Of a stretch of DNA of 50,854 nucleotides, positions 34,047 through 42,161 are shown in pieces. Source of the stretch: DATBAK01 sp038240075 (GTDB lineage Bacteria > Actinomycetota > Acidimicrobiia > IMCC26256 > PALSA-610). Position 1 is the first letter of the stretch; every line of letters begins with the position of its first letter. The stretch spans positions 1 through 50,854 of the forward strand of contig JBBSEC010000018.1 in assembly GCA_038240075.1 (NCBI GenBank). Direction: 5' to 3'. The notes beneath the pieces are model-generated. The model was not told where the DNA came from. It did not search any database and was given only the letters and a program-made list of their open reading frames with translations. The position numbers were made by a program, and so were the translations under genes.

Positions 34047-35204
34047 CTAGCCGTTCGGCTCGATCCATGCGGCGGCCCAGATCTGATCGGCGACGAGGGT
34101 CGGTCGGCGATCGCCGACGTGCCAGCGGTACAGCGCGCCGTGGCGGATCGGGGCGTTGACGGGCAGCAGGCCGACGGCCAGCACGTCGCGACCGGAACGG
34201 TCGGCAAGCAGCGCGTCCTCGGGCCCGTCGAAGCCGTTGCTCACCGCGAGGCCGCCCGGAACGGTGAAGAGGGTGCGGATGACGGCGCCGGTAGTCGGGT
34301 CGAACTCCACGACCGTTGCCGGCTCCTTGAAGCTACCGCTCCCCTGTGTCGCACCCATCGCGCTCGTCGCGCCGAGGAACCCCGCCCATTCGGTGTCGGC
34401 AACGTGCGGGATCGGCACGGCTTCGTCGAGCGTGCCGGCGGTAGCGGTGTCGATCAGCTTCGGGGATGTGGGCGACTCGGCCGAGTACTCGTTGTACCCG
34501 AGATGCACGGAGTCCGGCGCCCACGACAACTGCTCGAGGTCGAAGAGCGACGTCGCGCGGCGAAACGTGAACGTGCGGCGCACGCCGGACTTCAGGTCGA
34601 CGAGCACGAGCTCGTCTTTGTTGCCGGCGCAGGGGTTCGTCGCGTTGCGGCTATACGCAAGCAGTCGCCCGTTCGGGCTCACGGCCGGATACAAACCCGG
34701 ACCGACGACGGTGACGCGTCCGCCGCGGATCGAGACCCTCGCGACTTCGTCGACCTCGCCGCGAGCGAGCGACGAGCACTCCCCCTGCCGCGGTGGCCGC
34801 ACGTCCGTGAAATACACCTCCGCGCCGTCGGGCGTGACCGCCAGCGTCGGATCGCCGGCTCGGGTTGCGGCGAGGACACGCACGGTGTTGCCGTTCGCCG
34901 CGGAGATGACCGCAACCCGGCTGCCGTACGCCTCCACCGCGACGATCTGCGTTGGAGTGCGCGCCGCCTCGGTGCCGGGCGTCGTGGTCGAAGCTGCGCG
35001 GGCCGACGGACCGATCGCGCGGACCTGGTCTCGCGAGCTGGAGCCGGCGACCCAGAGCATCGGGGCGGCAAACGCGGCGGCGAGGAGCAGTCCCGCCGCG
35101 CCCGCCAGCAACCGGCGTCTCGTCAACCGCCGCTGCCCGCGACGCCGCGTCTCGGTCAGAACGTCGTCGAGCTCCTCGGAGCTGAACTGCTCAAGCGTCG
35201 TCAT
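34047..35204 (-). CDS. Membrane-anchored or exported beta-propeller protein beside an ECF sigma factor
   Basis: 385-aa protein. The N-terminal 27 residues (EQFSSEELDDVLTETRRRG) are charged and probably cytoplasmic. LTRRRLLAGAAG then leads into a hydrophobic segment at about 33-53; this reads either as a signal anchor or as a twin-arginine signal. The rest is a WD40/TolB-like beta-propeller with repeated blades (TLAVTPDGAEVYFTD, PAVSPNGRLLAYSR, LSWAPDSVHLGY). Its ATG overlaps the sigma gene by 14 nt, so they are co-translated. Inference: an anti-sigma-like regulator or sensor of the sigma factor. No ZAS zinc motif (HxxxCxxC) is present. Confidence 0.75.
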   Translation of the reverse strand: MTTLEQFSSEELDDVLTETRRRGQRRLTRRRLLAGAAGLLLAAAFAAPMLWVAGSSSRDQVRAIGPSARAASTTTPGTEAARTPTQIVAVEAYGSRVAVISAANGNTVRVLAATRAGDPTLAVTPDGAEVYFTDVRPPRQGECSSLARGEVDEVARVSIRGGRVTVVGPGLYPAVSPNGRLLAYSRNATNPCAGNKDELVLVDLKSGVRRTFTFRRATSLFDLEQLSWAPDSVHLGYNEYSAESPTSPKLIDTATAGTLDEAVPIPHVADTEWAGFLGATSAMGATQGSGSFKEPATVVEFDPTTGAVIRTLFTVPGGLAVSNGFDGPEDALLADRSGRDVLAVGLLPVNAPIRHGALYRWHVGDRRPTLVADQIWAAAWIEPNG

Positions 35205-35793
35205 GAAGGAGCTCCTTGATCACGTCGTCGCCGAGCGCGCCTCGCAACGCGTGCGTCGCCCGGTGCAGATGGGATTTGACCGTGCCGATGCTGAGTCCGA
35301 GCGCGAGGGCGGTGTCGGCCTCGCTCATGTCGGCGAGGTAACGCAGCCCGATCGCCTCACGCTGTCGTCGGGGTAGCAAGGTCAGCGCCGCAACGAGGGA
35401 CACTCGGGTCGCGAGCGCGTCGTCACTTCCGGGTGCGGGGCGCCCTTGGTGCCGGTCGGCGGCCGCACTTCGTTTGCGCCGACGTAACTGCGTCAGCGCC
35501 TCGTTGATGACCACGCGCATGACCCACGCGTCGCGGTGCGGCAACGTTCGCAGGCTCGGCCAACGCACGAACGCCCGGGTCAGCGCCTCGATCGAGGCGT
35601 CTTCCGCGTCACCGCGGTCGCCGACGATCCGCAGCGCCGCCCGATACGCCGCCGGATACATCGACCGGAAGAACTCGTCGTAGTCGGCGTCCCGGGTCGA
35701 GCGCATCCGACCCTTCAATGCTGGAGCAGACCCAACTGGTTTACACATCGGCGCGATCTCTCCCCCTCCGCTTGCGTCGTTCCCCGTAACCAT
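35191..35793 (-). CDS. ECF-type RNA polymerase sigma factor (SigE family)
   Basis: Up to 200-aa sigma-70 family protein with only regions 2 and 4. Region 2 covers YDEFFRSMYPAAYRAALRIVG and EDASIEALTRAFVRW; region 4 is LPRRQREAIGLRYLADMSEADTALALGLSIGTVKSHLHRA with its helix-turn-helix. The start is uncertain: ATG 35793 (200 aa) has a TGTAAT 6 nt upstream, while ATG 35706 (171 aa) begins closer to the conserved domain. It overlaps the propeller gene downstream. The upstream region is unusually AT-rich, so autoregulation from a divergent control region is plausible. Confidence 0.9.
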   Translation of the reverse strand: MVTGNDASGGGEIAPMCKPVGSAPALKGRMRSTRDADYDEFFRSMYPAAYRAALRIVGDRGDAEDASIEALTRAFVRWPSLRTLPHRDAWVMRVVINEALTQLRRRKRSAAADRHQGRPAPGSDDALATRVSLVAALTLLPRRQREAIGLRYLADMSEADTALALGLSIGTVKSHLHRATHALRGALGDDVIKELLHDDA

Positions 35794-35843
35794 GACACGA
35801 TTACACAGTCTTATACATCTAGAGATGCTCAGAGGTGCTGGAG
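35794..35843. promoter_or_regulatory. AT-rich divergent control region of the sigma factor and 204-aa protein
   Basis: This 50-bp stretch stands out by AT content. On the minus strand it has TATAAG (35814 to 35809) and TGTAAT (35805 to 35800, 6 nt before ATG 35793). On the plus strand it has TATACA followed by TCTAGAGA, then an AGAGG (35831-35835) before ATG 35844. Promoter assignment is inferred. Confidence 0.4.
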
Positions 35844-36458
35844 ATGCCGACGGTGATGGTGAAGCCCTGGAACGACCCGATCCTCGACGTGCTGGGCCAC
35901 GACCCGCGCTCGTGGTACGTCGAGACCTTCTGGTTGCCGACCCTGGGCCCGACGTGCGTCCTGCTCATGCGCCATCTCGCCGACCGGTTCGACCGCACAC
36001 CCGACGGGCTCGCGCTCGACGTGACCACCACGTCGGAGTGCCTCGGGCTCGGCGCGCGTGACGGCACCAGCTCACCCCTGCGGCGCAGCCTCGCCCGCCT
36101 GGAGCAGTTCGACCTCGCGGTGAGCGGGCCCGAGTCGATCGTGCGCGTGCGCCGCAATCTGCCGCCCGTCAATCGCCGTCACGTGAAGCGGCTCCCGGAA
36201 GCGCTCCAGACGCGGCACGCGGAGTGGGTCACGGGCGCGCTCGCGCAGAAGCCGCTCGAGGTCGCCCGCCGGCGCGCGCGGCGGGTCGCGATCACGTTGA
36301 TCGAACAGGGCGACGAGGTCGACCGGGTCGAGCGTGCGCTCGCGTCGGTCGGCTTCCATCCCGCGGTGTGTCGAGAGTCCGCGCAGTGGGCGTGGGACCA
36401 GCTGCACGACGCGCCGCTCACGGCTCCGGCCGCCGTCCCGCCCCTTGGCGGCCGGTAG
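35844..36458 (+). CDS. Conserved-type hypothetical protein, 204 aa (possible winged-helix domain)
   Basis: Family not named with confidence. The soluble protein begins with VKPWNDPILDVLGHDPRSWYVETFWLPTLGPTCVLLMRHLADRF. The stretch up to about residue 110 has a winged-helix-like rhythm (LALDVTTTSECLGLG, SPLRRSLARLEQFDLAV, IVRVRRNLPPV). A second helical half carries HAEWVTGALAQKPLEVARRRARRVAITLIEQGD. The start could also be GTG 35835; ATG 35844 has AGAGG 8 nt upstream. Divergent from the sigma factor, so it may be a regulator or target of it. A perfect hairpin terminator begins in its stop codon. Confidence 0.75.
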   Translation: MPTVMVKPWNDPILDVLGHDPRSWYVETFWLPTLGPTCVLLMRHLADRFDRTPDGLALDVTTTSECLGLGARDGTSSPLRRSLARLEQFDLAVSGPESIVRVRRNLPPVNRRHVKRLPEALQTRHAEWVTGALAQKPLEVARRRARRVAITLIEQGDEVDRVERALASVGFHPAVCRESAQWAWDQLHDAPLTAPAAVPPLGGR

Positions 36459-36495
36459 GACGGGGCGCCCGCTCCCCCTGCGGGCGCCCCGTCCT
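36457..36495. terminator. Perfect 16-bp hairpin between convergent genes
   Basis: Arms AGGACGGGGCGCCCGC (36457-36472) and GCGGGCGCCCCGTCCT (36480-36495) pair perfectly around a 7-nt loop. There is no T-tract on either side. It lies between a plus-strand gene that ends inside the left arm and a minus-strand gene ending at 36521, so a bidirectional terminator or mRNA 3'-end stabiliser is the best reading. Confidence 0.75.
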
Positions 36496-36520
36496 CTGAC
36501 CACGTGACTCGCCGACGGGC

Positions 36521-36804
36521 TCAGCAGGTGACGACGAGGTGGAACGACTCGTCGAACGGGTTGCCATCGATCTGCTGGACGAGGACGAACAGACCCTTCA
36601 CGTTGCCGTGCAGCGGCGCCGTCGTGATCGTGACCGGCTCCGTCGCGAGCGCGGTGGCGTCGGGCCGGCCGACCGTCGCCGTGTGCGAGCACTGCGTGAT
36701 GTCGACGGCGCCGCGTGCGCGACGGCTGGTATCAGCACCGGTCCGACGAGTGCACAACCCATCACTGCGACGGCGCGCGATATCCAGCGCTTGAACACGA
36801 CCAT
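36521..36804 (-). pseudogene. Small secreted protein with a frameshift after the signal peptide
   Basis: From ATG 36804 one frame encodes a textbook signal peptide: KRWISRA, a hydrophobic core VAVMGCALVGPVLIPAV, and AHA-AP cleavage. It then degenerates into an Arg/Ser-rich string. Beginning exactly there (about 36706-36714) another frame continues with a plausible mature domain, VDITQCSHTATVGRP to FHLVVTC, with two Cys and a TGA at 36521. The interval is 284 nt, not a multiple of three, so a one-base loss or two-base gain near the GCGGCGCCG run joins the two parts. The intact gene would give about 95 residues with a 60-residue secreted domain. It is either a real pseudogene or a sequencing or assembly error. 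Confidence 0.65.
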
Positions 36805-36877
36805 GGTGACATTCCCTACTTCGAAGACGGGGGGTCACCTCGGTACGGTCGCGAACCCGGTTGCGGTTCGCGCGAGG

Positions 36878-37759
36878 TCAGCCGACGAACGCGGTCGTCG
36901 CGGTGACGGTGCTCCCTGCGGTGTCGAGCTCGGTCACGGTGTCGAAACCCGCGATGAACGCGTCGATGTCGTCGCGCGGTGACGTCACCTTCGACGAGCA
37001 ATTGACCTTGTTGACGTCGCGACCGGAGAGTGCGGTGGCCGCGGGCACCTGCTTCAACCCGCGCGCGGCCTTCGGCGTGCACGTCGGGATGTTGATGTTG
37101 ATGACGTCCGCGGTGCCCGAATGCGTGCCCGTGTACGCGCTGCGATGCGACGTGATCCAGATGTCGGTGAGCGTCGCCGCGGCGGAGTAGTCGGGCGGAC
37201 TGCCGAAGCCTGCGCTCACGGCGATCGCGGGAATGCCACTCGCGGCCGCGGCCTTTGCGGCGCCGATCGTTCCCGAGACGGCAATGAACGGGCCGAGGTT
37301 CTGACCGTTGTTGATCCCGGAGACGACGAGATCCGGTGGCGTTTTCATCACCGCGCTCAGCGCGTACCGGATCGTGTCGGCCGGGTAGCCGTCGACCGCG
37401 GTTGCCGCGTGGCCGCTCGCAAGCTTCACCGAAGTGGCGGTGAGTGTGCCGGCCGTCGTCTTGCCACCGGAGCCGCTCTGGTTCGCGAGCGGCGCGACGA
37501 CGGTCACGGTGACACCGGGCAGCCTCACGAGCGACTGCACCATCGTGTCGATGCCCGGCGCGGCGTACCCATCGTCGTTGGTGACGAGGATCGAGAGCGG
37601 CGGCGGAGGGCCTGTCGTCGTGGCGACGGGCCTCGTCGTGGAGGACGTGGATTTCGGCGCCGTGCTCGGCGCGCTCTTCGCGCCTTTCGAACCACTCGAG
37701 CTGCACGCGGCGACCGCGAGAGCCAGCACCGCGACCGTCGTCACCAACCGAGCGTTCAT
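36878..37759 (-). CDS. SurE-like 5'/3'-nucleotidase as a predicted lipoprotein
   Basis: 293-aa protein with a lipoprotein signal: VTTVAVLALAVAAC, lipobox Cys19, then a Ser/Thr/Pro-rich linker to about residue 54. The SurE phosphatase fold follows, with the metal-binding ILVTNDDGY (Asp62, Asp63), a Ser/Asn metal site in PLANQSGSG, and VSGINNGQNLG leading to VSGTIGAAKAAA. SurE is normally a cytoplasmic nucleoside-monophosphate phosphatase; here it would sit outside the membrane, perhaps scavenging phosphate or nucleosides. ATG 37759 has CAGAAT 6 nt upstream. It lies 62 bp from divergent sir2. Confidence 0.88.
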   Translation of the reverse strand: MNARLVTTVAVLALAVAACSSSGSKGAKSAPSTAPKSTSSTTRPVATTTGPPPPLSILVTNDDGYAAPGIDTMVQSLVRLPGVTVTVVAPLANQSGSGGKTTAGTLTATSVKLASGHAATAVDGYPADTIRYALSAVMKTPPDLVVSGINNGQNLGPFIAVSGTIGAAKAAAASGIPAIAVSAGFGSPPDYSAAATLTDIWITSHRSAYTGTHSGTADVININIPTCTPKAARGLKQVPAATALSGRDVNKVNCSSKVTSPRDDIDAFIAGFDTVTELDTAGSTVTATTAFVG

Positions 37760-37765
37760 GCGGGC

Positions 37766-37771
37766 ATTCTG
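37766..37771 (-). promoter_or_regulatory. Possible -10 of the SurE-like gene
   Basis: Minus-strand CAGAAT (37771 to 37766), 6 nt before ATG 37759. The first base differs from TANNNT, so this is weaker than the others. Confidence 0.3.
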
Positions 37772-37806
37772 GCAGGCGCCCTGATCGCGAACGCAGCATG
37801 CGGCGC

Positions 37807-37812
37807 TACCCT
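37807..37812 (+). promoter_or_regulatory. Predicted -10 of the sirtuin gene
   Basis: TACCCT, 9 nt before ATG 37822. This favours ATG 37822 over the earlier in-frame ATG at 37798, which would lie upstream of the hexamer. Confidence 0.4.
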
Positions 37813-37821
37813 GCCGCGCGC

Positions 37822-38595
37822 ATGGACGGCATCGACGAGGTCGCGCGGCTGCTGCGCGACGCGCGCACTGTCGTCGTGCTCACCGGGGCCGGCATCTCGA
37901 CCGAATCGGGGATCCCCGACTTCCGCGGGCCGAACGGCGTGTGGACCAAGAACCCCGCCGCGGAGAAGGCCGCGAACATCGAGTACTACGTGAACGATCC
38001 CGAGGTGCGCGCGCGGTCGTGGCAGAGCCGGGTCGGCAGCGAGATCTGGCAGGCCGAGCCGAACGCCGGTCACCGCGCGCTCGCCGACCTCGAGCACCGC
38101 GTGCCGCTCGCGGCGCTGCTCACCCAAAACATCGACGGGCTCCATCACGCGGCGGGCAGCAGCGCCACACTCATCGTCGAGCTCCACGGGAACGTGCGCG
38201 AGGCAAAGTGCCTTGGATGCGATTGGCGCGGCCCGATGTCGGAGACGCTCGACCGCGTGCGCGCGGGCGAGACCGATCCGCGCTGCGCGGAGTGCGGCGG
38301 GATCTTGAAATCGGCGACGGTGTCGTTCGGCGAGTCGCTCGACGCCGCCGACCTCGAGCGGGCGATCGAGGCCGCGCGCGCGTGCGACCTCTTCCTCGCG
38401 GTCGGTACGTCGCTCGGCGTCTACCCCGCGAACTCGCTCCCGACGATGGCCCTGCGTCACGGCGCCCGCTTCGTGGTGATGAACGCCGAACCCACACCGT
38501 TCGACTCCCACGCCGACGTCGTCGTGCGCTCCCCGTTGGGAGAGGCGCTGCCCGCTCTGGTTGCGCTGCTTGGGAATACCCGACCCGGGCGGTAG
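37822..38595 (+). CDS. NAD-dependent protein deacylase, Sir2 family (sirtuin)
   Basis: 257-aa sirtuin that removes acetyl or longer acyl groups from lysines with NAD. It has GAGISTESGIPDFRG, the NAD-pocket TQNIDGLHHAAGS, and the catalytic His in VELHGNV. A zinc site comes from CLGC and CAEC, and VGTSLGVYPAN closes the Rossmann fold. The ATG at 37822 is supported by the upstream hexamer. It precedes a rhodanese-ThiF gene by 13 nt and is probably co-transcribed in part. It may counter CoA-driven acylation from the fatty-acid and propionyl-CoA pathways; that is speculative. Confidence 0.93.
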   Translation: MDGIDEVARLLRDARTVVVLTGAGISTESGIPDFRGPNGVWTKNPAAEKAANIEYYVNDPEVRARSWQSRVGSEIWQAEPNAGHRALADLEHRVPLAALLTQNIDGLHHAAGSSATLIVELHGNVREAKCLGCDWRGPMSETLDRVRAGETDPRCAECGGILKSATVSFGESLDAADLERAIEAARACDLFLAVGTSLGVYPANSLPTMALRHGARFVVMNAEPTPFDSHADVVVRSPLGEALPALVALLGNTRPGR

Positions 38596-38608
38596 GCTTT
38601 ATCGCACT

Positions 38609-39790
<1,182 letters not shown>

Positions 39791-39818
39791 CGGCGAGCCG
39801 ACGCGCACGCTCCGGCGG

Positions 39819-39857
39819 ACGGTTCAGATCGACCGCTCGCGGGCCGATTTGAACCGT
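39819..39857. promoter_or_regulatory. 13-bp inverted repeat between the sulfurtransferase and L,D-transpeptidase genes
   Basis: Arms ACGGTTCAGATCG (39819-39831) and CGATTTGAACCGT (39845-39857) are complementary at 12 of 13 positions, the exception being a G.U pair in RNA, with a 13-nt loop. The right arm ends 2 nt before ATG 39860. It could terminate the upstream gene, hide the downstream start in a stem, or act as an operator. Confidence 0.55.
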
Positions 39858-39859
39858 TG

Positions 39860-41146
39860 ATGACTCACACCGCGCCCACCCGCCGACGCCGGCGGTTCCT
39901 CACGCCCGCTCGCATCGGTTTCATCGCCACGCTCAGCCTGTTGCTCGCGGTCGGGGCCGAGTTCGTGCTGCCCGCCCCGGCCGGCGCCTCGGGGCCGTCA
40001 GGGGTGACGGTGCACGCGCTTGGCGGCGCGCCCGCGCTCGGTGCACCCTCGATGGCGCTGAACGCGCCCGTCGTCGCGATGGCGGCGACGCACGACGGGA
40101 ACGGCTACTGGCTCCTCGGGCAGGACGGCGGCATCTTCAGCTACGGCTCGGCCGCGTTCTACGGATCGACGGGCGGCATCCACCTCAACCAGCCCGTGGT
40201 CGGCATGGCGGCGACGCCGAGCGGCAAGGGCTACTGGCTGGTCGCCTCCGACGGCGGTGTCTTCAGCTTCGGCGACGCGAGCTTCCACGGCTCGACCGGC
40301 GCCATCCACCTCAACCAGCCGATCGTCGGCATGACCCCGACGCCGAGCGGCAAGGGCTACTGGCTCGTCGCTTCCGACGGCGGCATCTTCAGCTTCGGTG
40401 ACGCCAGCTTCCGCGGCTCGACCGGCGGTATGAACATCGGATCCACGGTGGCGGGCATCACCGCCACCGCGAGCGGCCACGGGTACTGGATCGCGACGGC
40501 GAGCGGCCACGTCTACGCCTTCGGCGACGCGCACGCGGTTGCCTCGGTGCCGGCGTCGTCTCCGATTGTCGGGCTCCAGGTCGCACCCGGAGGCGGGCTG
40601 TGGCTGGTCGCGAGCAGCGGCTCCGTCTACGCGACCGGCGGCGCTCCGTACCTCGGCGGCGCGAGTGGTGGCGCCATGCAGGCCGTCGGGATCACCCGTG
40701 CGGCTCACGGTTACTGGATCACGATGGTGCCGTCGGGACCGCCGCTGCCGGCGAACTCCGGCTCGGGCCGGCGCATCGTGTACTCGAACGCCCAGCAGCG
40801 GATCTGGCTCGTCGAGGCCAACGGGCAGGTGTCGCACTCGTTCCTCGTCTCGGGAAGGCACGGGCTCCCGGCCGTCGGCACCTACCACGTGTACGCGAAG
40901 TTCGTGCTCGAGCCCGACGGCTCGCTCTTCCTTCCGTGGACCCTGAAGTTCGACCCGCTGCCGAGCGGCGGCGTCGTCAACATCCACGGCATCCCGCTGA
41001 ATCAGCAGATGCAGCCCATCGAGCCCGACTTCCTGCTCGGGACCCCCGAGTCGCACGGCTGCCTCCGCCTGAGCCAGGTCAACGCCGAGTTCGTCTACAA
41101 CTGGGCGCCGCTCGGCACCACGGTCGTCGTCATGGACGTCGGCTAG
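39860..41146 (+). CDS. Exported L,D-transpeptidase (YkuD) with N-terminal GYWLVASDGG-type repeats
   Basis: 428-aa cell-wall enzyme that makes or edits 3-3 peptidoglycan cross-links or attaches proteins. An Arg-rich N-terminus and hydrophobic helix at about 19-35 form a signal peptide or anchor. Residues about 65-270 are roughly 40-residue repeats with the core GYWLVASDGGIFSFGDASF followed by GSTG, probably a beta-propeller. The C-terminal YkuD domain has VNIHGIPL and SHGCLRL, with catalytic Cys401. The repeats occur widely in secreted proteins of Acidimicrobiia. The TTG just before (39857) is a less likely start. Nothing indicates operon membership. Confidence 0.9.
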   Translation: MTHTAPTRRRRRFLTPARIGFIATLSLLLAVGAEFVLPAPAGASGPSGVTVHALGGAPALGAPSMALNAPVVAMAATHDGNGYWLLGQDGGIFSYGSAAFYGSTGGIHLNQPVVGMAATPSGKGYWLVASDGGVFSFGDASFHGSTGAIHLNQPIVGMTPTPSGKGYWLVASDGGIFSFGDASFRGSTGGMNIGSTVAGITATASGHGYWIATASGHVYAFGDAHAVASVPASSPIVGLQVAPGGGLWLVASSGSVYATGGAPYLGGASGGAMQAVGITRAAHGYWITMVPSGPPLPANSGSGRRIVYSNAQQRIWLVEANGQVSHSFLVSGRHGLPAVGTYHVYAKFVLEPDGSLFLPWTLKFDPLPSGGVVNIHGIPLNQQMQPIEPDFLLGTPESHGCLRLSQVNAEFVYNWAPLGTTVVVMDVG

Positions 41147-41253
41147 CTCCAGGCCACGAGCTCCTGCAGTCCCCGGAGAGGCCTCGCGACCCATTGCCCA
41201 CGACGGTAGGCGGTCGCATCATCGGTGGCAGCCACGCACCGTGGCCACCAGCT
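41147..41253. other. Junction between the transpeptidase gene and the EAL remnant
   Basis: A 107-bp stretch with no recognisable coding or promoter element. It carries the breakpoint at which the EAL-domain homology begins abruptly. Confidence 0.4.
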
Positions 41254-41532
41254 CATCTCAAAATCGACCGGACGTTTGTGACCGACATGATCACCAACAC
41301 GGCCGACGCCGCGATCGTGACCTCGACGATCGACCTTGCCGCCAAGCTCGGGACCTGCTCGGTGGCCGAGGGCGTCGAGACCGAGGCCGTCTACGACCGG
41401 CTCGAGCAGCTCGGCTGCGACGTTGCACAGGGCTACTGGATCAAGGCTCCGATCGACGGGAGTGAGCTCACGGCGTGGTTGAAGAGCTCGCGCTGGGGCG
41501 CGACGATGCCGCTCCCGGGGCGCACGGCATGA
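41254..41532 (+). pseudogene. C-terminal remnant of an EAL-domain (c-di-GMP phosphodiesterase) gene
   Basis: The frame encodes about 92 residues that match only the last third of an EAL domain: LKIDRTFVTDM, an ADAAIVTSTIDLAAKLG helix, VAEGVETEAVYDRLEQLGCD, and the substrate-loop-like AQGYWIKAPIDGSELTAWL. The EAL motif itself and the first two thirds are missing, and no start codon with context is present, so it cannot be an active phosphodiesterase. Its stop overlaps the DUF5317 start (ATGA), showing that the intact gene was once coupled to DUF5317. The N-terminal part was probably lost when the transpeptidase region was placed here. Confidence 0.78.
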
Positions 41533-42161
41533 CGATCTTCGTCGGGCTCGCGTTCGCGGTCGTGCTCGTCGTCGCGCTCGGCGGGCGGCTCGCGAACCTC
41601 GGCTCGGTCGAGCTGCGCGGTCAGGCCGCCATCATCGGCGCATTCGGGCTCCAGGTCCTCGTGGTCACGGTGGCGCCGCACGCGTTCTCGCACCCGGTGG
41701 CATCGGCGATCCACCTCGCGTCGTACGCGCTCGCGATCGTGTTCGTGTACGCGAACCGGCATCTTCCCAACCTCTGGATCGCCGCACTCGGCGGGACGAG
41801 CAACTTCCTCGCGATCACGGCGAACGGCGGCACCATGCCGGCGTCGAAGACCGCGCTCGCCGCCGCCGGCCTCCCGGTCGCGCACACCGGGTTCGACAAC
41901 TCGGGCGCCGTCGCGCACGCGCGGCTGGCGTTCCTCGGCGACATCTTCTCGTTCCCCAAGTCGTTGCCGCTCGCCAACGTCTTCAGCATCGGCGATGTGC
42001 TCTTGCTCATCGGCGCGGCCGCGATGCTCGCGGGCATCTGCGGATGCCCTCGCTTCCCGGCGCTCGACCGGCTGCTGCGGCGGAGCCGGCCGGCCCCGCG
42101 TGAGGATGCGATCCTTCACTCGACGAGCGCGGCGAACGGCCAGGGCTCGACGTCGAGGTAG
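41529..42161 (+). CDS. DUF5317-family polytopic membrane protein
   Basis: 210-aa membrane protein with about five hydrophobic helices (roughly 2-17, 37-50, 57-75, 80-92 and 155-172). The loop between helices contains ANGGTMPASKTALAAAGL and HARLAFLGDIFSFPKSLPLANVFSIGD, which I associate with DUF5317. Function unknown. In actinobacteria it is often found after signalling genes with GGDEF/EAL or HD domains, which fits the EAL remnant overlapping its start. With that partner broken, its translation signal is now orphaned. The last 46 bp overlap the 3' end of a convergent gene. Confidence 0.8.
   Translation: MTIFVGLAFAVVLVVALGGRLANLGSVELRGQAAIIGAFGLQVLVVTVAPHAFSHPVASAIHLASYALAIVFVYANRHLPNLWIAALGGTSNFLAITANGGTMPASKTALAAAGLPVAHTGFDNSGAVAHARLAFLGDIFSFPKSLPLANVFSIGDVLLLIGAAAMLAGICGCPRFPALDRLLRRSRPAPREDAILHSTSAANGQGSTSR

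Noticed and set aside
33826..34068. 80-aa minus-strand frame across the structured interval
   Set aside because: Arg/Gly/Ser/Pro-rich, overlaps the end of the propeller gene, and is explained by base composition and the inverted repeats.
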